This document shows, piece after piece, positions 6,889 through 8,238 of a stretch of DNA of 8,238 nucleotides. The stretch comes from JAHBWI01 sp035715525 (GTDB lineage: Bacteria > Nitrospirota > Nitrospiria > Nitrospirales > Nitrospiraceae). The stretch covers positions 1-8,238 of the forward strand of contig DASTLA010000137.1 in NCBI GenBank assembly GCA_035715525.1, given 5' to 3'. How positions within the stretch are numbered: the stretch's first letter is position 1; each line of letters starts with the position of its first letter. Position numbers and translations under genes: made by a program. The notes under the pieces were generated by a model. That model was not told where the DNA came from and searched no databases. It saw nothing but the letters and a program-made list of their open reading frames with translations.

Positions 6889-6984
6889 TCAGACCCTTCT
6901 TCCCGGTCCCGCAGCAGCAGCGGGGACGTCGCGACCGCGCGCGGAGCCGCCGCGTGATGCCGACCTATGGTGGTGGTGATCCAT
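6889..6984 (-). CDS. Possible 31-residue His-containing leader peptide before DUF748
   Basis: A short ORF starts at ATG 6984 with CGGAG about 6 nt upstream and ends with TGA at 6891-6889, one base before the DUF748 start codon. It begins MDHHHHRSASRGG, with four consecutive His codons, and continues Arg/Ala/Gly-rich with no recognisable domain. A 7-bp hairpin at 6906-6927 lies within its 3' part, next to the DUF748 Shine-Dalgarno. Position and layout resemble a leader ORF coupled to the downstream gene, but GC-rich DNA often gives such ORFs by chance, so this is tentative. Confidence 0.22.
   Translation of the reverse strand: MDHHHHRSASRGGSARGRDVPAAAAGPGRRV
6906..6927 (-). repeat. Hairpin just upstream of the DUF748 ribosome binding site
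   Basis: Minus-strand GTCCC(C)GC pairs with GCGGGAC around a TGCTGCT loop: seven base pairs with one bulged C. It ends only a few bases before the purine-rich Shine-Dalgarno of DUF748, so it could influence initiation there. No T-run follows, so it is not a terminator. It is the only structure I see in the 156-nt gap between the DUF3618-like and DUF748 genes, apart from the small ORF. Confidence 0.3.
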
Positions 6985-7043
6985 CCGGGCTCCGGCCGCG
7001 TGGGACTCCCCGACCGGTATGGAGCAGCGATGCCCCCTGCCGC

Positions 7044-7709
7044 TTATCGGAAGGAATTGCGAGAGGCGCCCTCACGCTCGGGGTGGCGAATACCGCTCAA
7101 TGCGCGCTCGCTGAACGAACGGAACAAAGCCGGCACGACCTGCGTGCTGATGTCGCGGATGAATTCCCTTCCCGCCTGAATGATGCCTTCTTTGACCGTG
7201 TCCAATTCCTTCGTGAGCTCCGTCACGATGTCCTGCACGAACGGAATACGGGACGCCGCGCGAGTCTCTCTGCGTCCCGGCTCGCGTTCACCGTTGCCCG
7301 GGTAAAATGGATAGATGCCTTCATGCCGCATCTCGGCGTCCTCGGTCCGGCTTCCGTCCGGCATGACGTCCGCGCCGGCGGTATCCGGCGTGTAGTAGGG
7401 ATAGACGCCCGAAGAGCGCATACGATTTTCGATCATGCCGACGAGGTAGCCCAACGCCACCGCGCCCCCGAGGATGAGCCACGGCCGTTCTCGGAATTGA
7501 TGAATCGGGTCGAACGTTCGCTTGGTCTTATCCATGACGTCTTCCACGACATCCGCCGTATGGTCGACCAGCTCTTTCACGGCCATACGGGATCGCTCCA
7601 TCCGTTCCTCCACACGGCGCTCCAGCATTTCCAATTTATCCGCAATGGCTTCGCGGGTGTGCAGAATATCCTTCACGTCCTCTTTGATGCGATCGTCTCT
7701 GAGATCCAT
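7044..7709 (-). CDS. DUF3618/DUF883-like single-TM membrane protein
   Basis: A 221-residue protein with a charged, probably coiled-coil N-terminus (1-65, LEMLERRVEERMERSRMAVKE and similar) and one membrane helix following RERPWLILGGAVALGYLVGM (73-92). The PW motif before a Gly/Ala helix is typical of DUF883/DUF3618 proteins. The 100-140 region is Tyr/Pro/Gly-rich with a twice-occurring motif (GVYPYY at 101-106, GIYPFY at 131-136). A second amphipathic segment follows (157-205, QDIVTELTKELDTVKEGIIQ and following). The ATG at 7709 has GGAAG about 8 nt upstream. It overlaps the 3' end of the YqjE-like gene by 37 nt in another frame, so the two are surely co-transcribed. The likely place is the inner membrane, in a complex with its two neighbours; the exact role is unknown. 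Usual DUF3618 proteins are shorter, so the C-terminal half may be lineage-specific. Confidence 0.82.
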   Translation of the reverse strand: MDLRDDRIKEDVKDILHTREAIADKLEMLERRVEERMERSRMAVKELVDHTADVVEDVMDKTKRTFDPIHQFRERPWLILGGAVALGYLVGMIENRMRSSGVYPYYTPDTAGADVMPDGSRTEDAEMRHEGIYPFYPGNGEREPGRRETRAASRIPFVQDIVTELTKELDTVKEGIIQAGREFIRDISTQVVPALFRSFSERALSGIRHPEREGASRNSFR

Positions 7710-8089
7710 TGGGCATCTTCCTTCATGGATTGCAGGGTTCTGACCGGCATGACATGTACAGTGGAACCGACCTTGAGCGCCGACCAGAGCGCGATCGCGC
7801 CGGCCCCGGCCGACACCAGACCCACCAGGCCGTAACAGCTCCAGAGCGGCCATCCGGTCGCCCATTGCAGTAAGTGAACCAACATCAAGATGAACAAGAG
7901 GCCGCCGATTGCCGCCAAGCCGGCGCCGACGGCAACGGAGATGGAGGCGCGCTTGACTTTGCTCACCTCGGCCTCGAACTCGTCCCGCATCAACTGGAGA
8001 TGCTGCTGCACCAACGTACGGATGTCGCCGAGCAACTCCGCCACCAAGCGCGTCAACGAGGGAAACGTATGGATGGTTTCCTGCGCCAT
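7673..8089 (-). CDS. YqjE-like protein (Phage_holin_3_6 / DUF1469 family)
   Basis: A 138-residue inner-membrane protein of the family named for holin resemblance, which in chromosomal settings sits beside YqjD-type proteins and is not thought to lyse cells. It has an amphipathic N-terminus (10-47, LTRLVAELLGDIRTLVQQHL and following) and two membrane helices at about 49-73 and 83-107. The C-terminal VMPVRTLQSMKEDAQWIS (113-130) matches the family's P-x-T-x2-S-x-K-E-D-x2-W signature. The ATG at 8089 is preferred because GAGG sits 5 nt upstream; a GTG two codons earlier (8095) would overlap that site, though it would form a GTGA overlap with the preceding stop. It starts 2 nt after the YqjD-like gene and its end overlaps the next gene by 37 nt. 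Confidence 0.9.
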   Translation of the reverse strand: MAQETIHTFPSLTRLVAELLGDIRTLVQQHLQLMRDEFEAEVSKVKRASISVAVGAGLAAIGGLLFILMLVHLLQWATGWPLWSCYGLVGLVSAGAGAIALWSALKVGSTVHVMPVRTLQSMKEDAQWISETIASKRT

Positions 8090-8091
8090 CG

Positions 8092-8238
8092 TCACCTCGA
8101 CTGGTTTCTCGACAACAAGTATCCGGCCGCGAAGCCGGCCGCAATGACCGGCCAGGGATGTTTCAGCATGAACTCTTCCGCTTCATTCACCGCGCCGGAC
8201 ACTTTCTCGGCGACGGCGGATCCGAAGGATTGGCCGTC
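8092..8238 (-). CDS. DUF883 / YqjD-ElaB-like tail-anchored protein (C-terminal part, 5' end off window)
   Basis: Forty-eight codons in one open frame run from the right window edge to TGA at 8094-8092. They encode an Ala/Glu-rich amphipathic stretch (FGSAVAEKVSGAVNEAEEF), then MLKHPWPVIAAGFAAGYLLS and RNQSR. The HPWP motif, the Gly/Ala-rich membrane helix and the short basic tail are the standard C-terminus of DUF883 proteins such as E. coli YqjD and ElaB, inner-membrane tail-anchored proteins reported to bind ribosomes in stationary phase. The following YqjE-like gene begins 2 nt later, the same order as in E. coli yqjD-yqjE, which supports the call. The N-terminal coiled coil and the start lie outside the window. 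Confidence 0.83.
   Translation of the reverse strand, partial: DGQSFGSAVAEKVSGAVNEAEEFMLKHPWPVIAAGFAAGYLLSRNQSR

Noticed and set aside
5454..7835. A 793-codon open frame on the plus strand
   Set aside because: It lies antisense to DUF748, the 156-nt gap and the Yqj-type cassette. Its translation has no recognisable domain and is rich in His, Arg, Val and Leu, as expected for the complement of GC-biased genes. The minus-strand genes have clear families, membrane segments and ribosome binding sites.
7673..8089. Holin-like gene considered as a prophage remnant
   Set aside because: The neighbours are DUF883- and DUF3618-like chromosomal genes in the yqjD-yqjE order, with no phage gene nearby.

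Overview
The window is GC-rich bacterial chromosomal DNA. Every gene I can support lies on the minus strand, so transcription runs from the right edge to the left edge. No RNA gene, insertion sequence, CRISPR array or attachment site is visible. The protein set (Ku, bacterial topoisomerase IB, a short AsmA-like DUF748 protein, a YihY/BrkB permease-like protein, a YqjD/YqjE-type cassette and a GH13 trehalose enzyme) fits a free-living Gram-negative bacterium. A Nitrospira-like or proteobacterial origin is plausible, but this is an impression from gene content, since no 16S or ribosomal gene is present.

Layout in transcription order (right to left). (1) 8238-7044: an envelope-associated cassette with the C-terminus of a DUF883/YqjD-like tail-anchored protein, a two-TM YqjE-like (Phage_holin_3_6) protein, and a one-TM DUF3618/DUF883-like protein whose start overlaps the preceding gene by 37 nt. 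(2) A 156-nt gap that contains a possible 31-codon leader ORF with four consecutive His codons and a small hairpin. (3) 6887-3265: DUF748/AsmA-like protein, YihY/BrkB-family membrane protein, a 56-residue protein with 11 cysteines, and Ku. The first two junctions are 4-nt stop/start overlaps (ATGA, GTGA). The Cys-rich gene is too short and GTG-started to be obvious, and it is the most novel-looking item here. (4) 3255-2146: DNA topoisomerase IB, whose Shine-Dalgarno overlaps the Ku stop codon. (5) 2050-1343: a small exported protein carrying only a Lon-type S16 Ser-Lys protease domain, without ATPase. (6) 1241-left edge: malto-oligosyltrehalose trehalohydrolase (treZ), interrupted by an in-frame TAA at 84-86 just before the segment holding the third GH13 catalytic Asp. 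The reading frame after the TAA still encodes family-typical sequence to the window edge.

Taken together this looks like a co-directional stress-survival region: envelope maintenance (Yqj-type proteins, DUF748, YihY), DNA end protection and topology (Ku, TopIB), envelope proteolysis (S16 domain) and trehalose production (TreZ). That functional grouping is inference; the tight gene spacing from DUF748 to TopIB is seen directly. No ligase D gene, the usual Ku partner, is inside the window.
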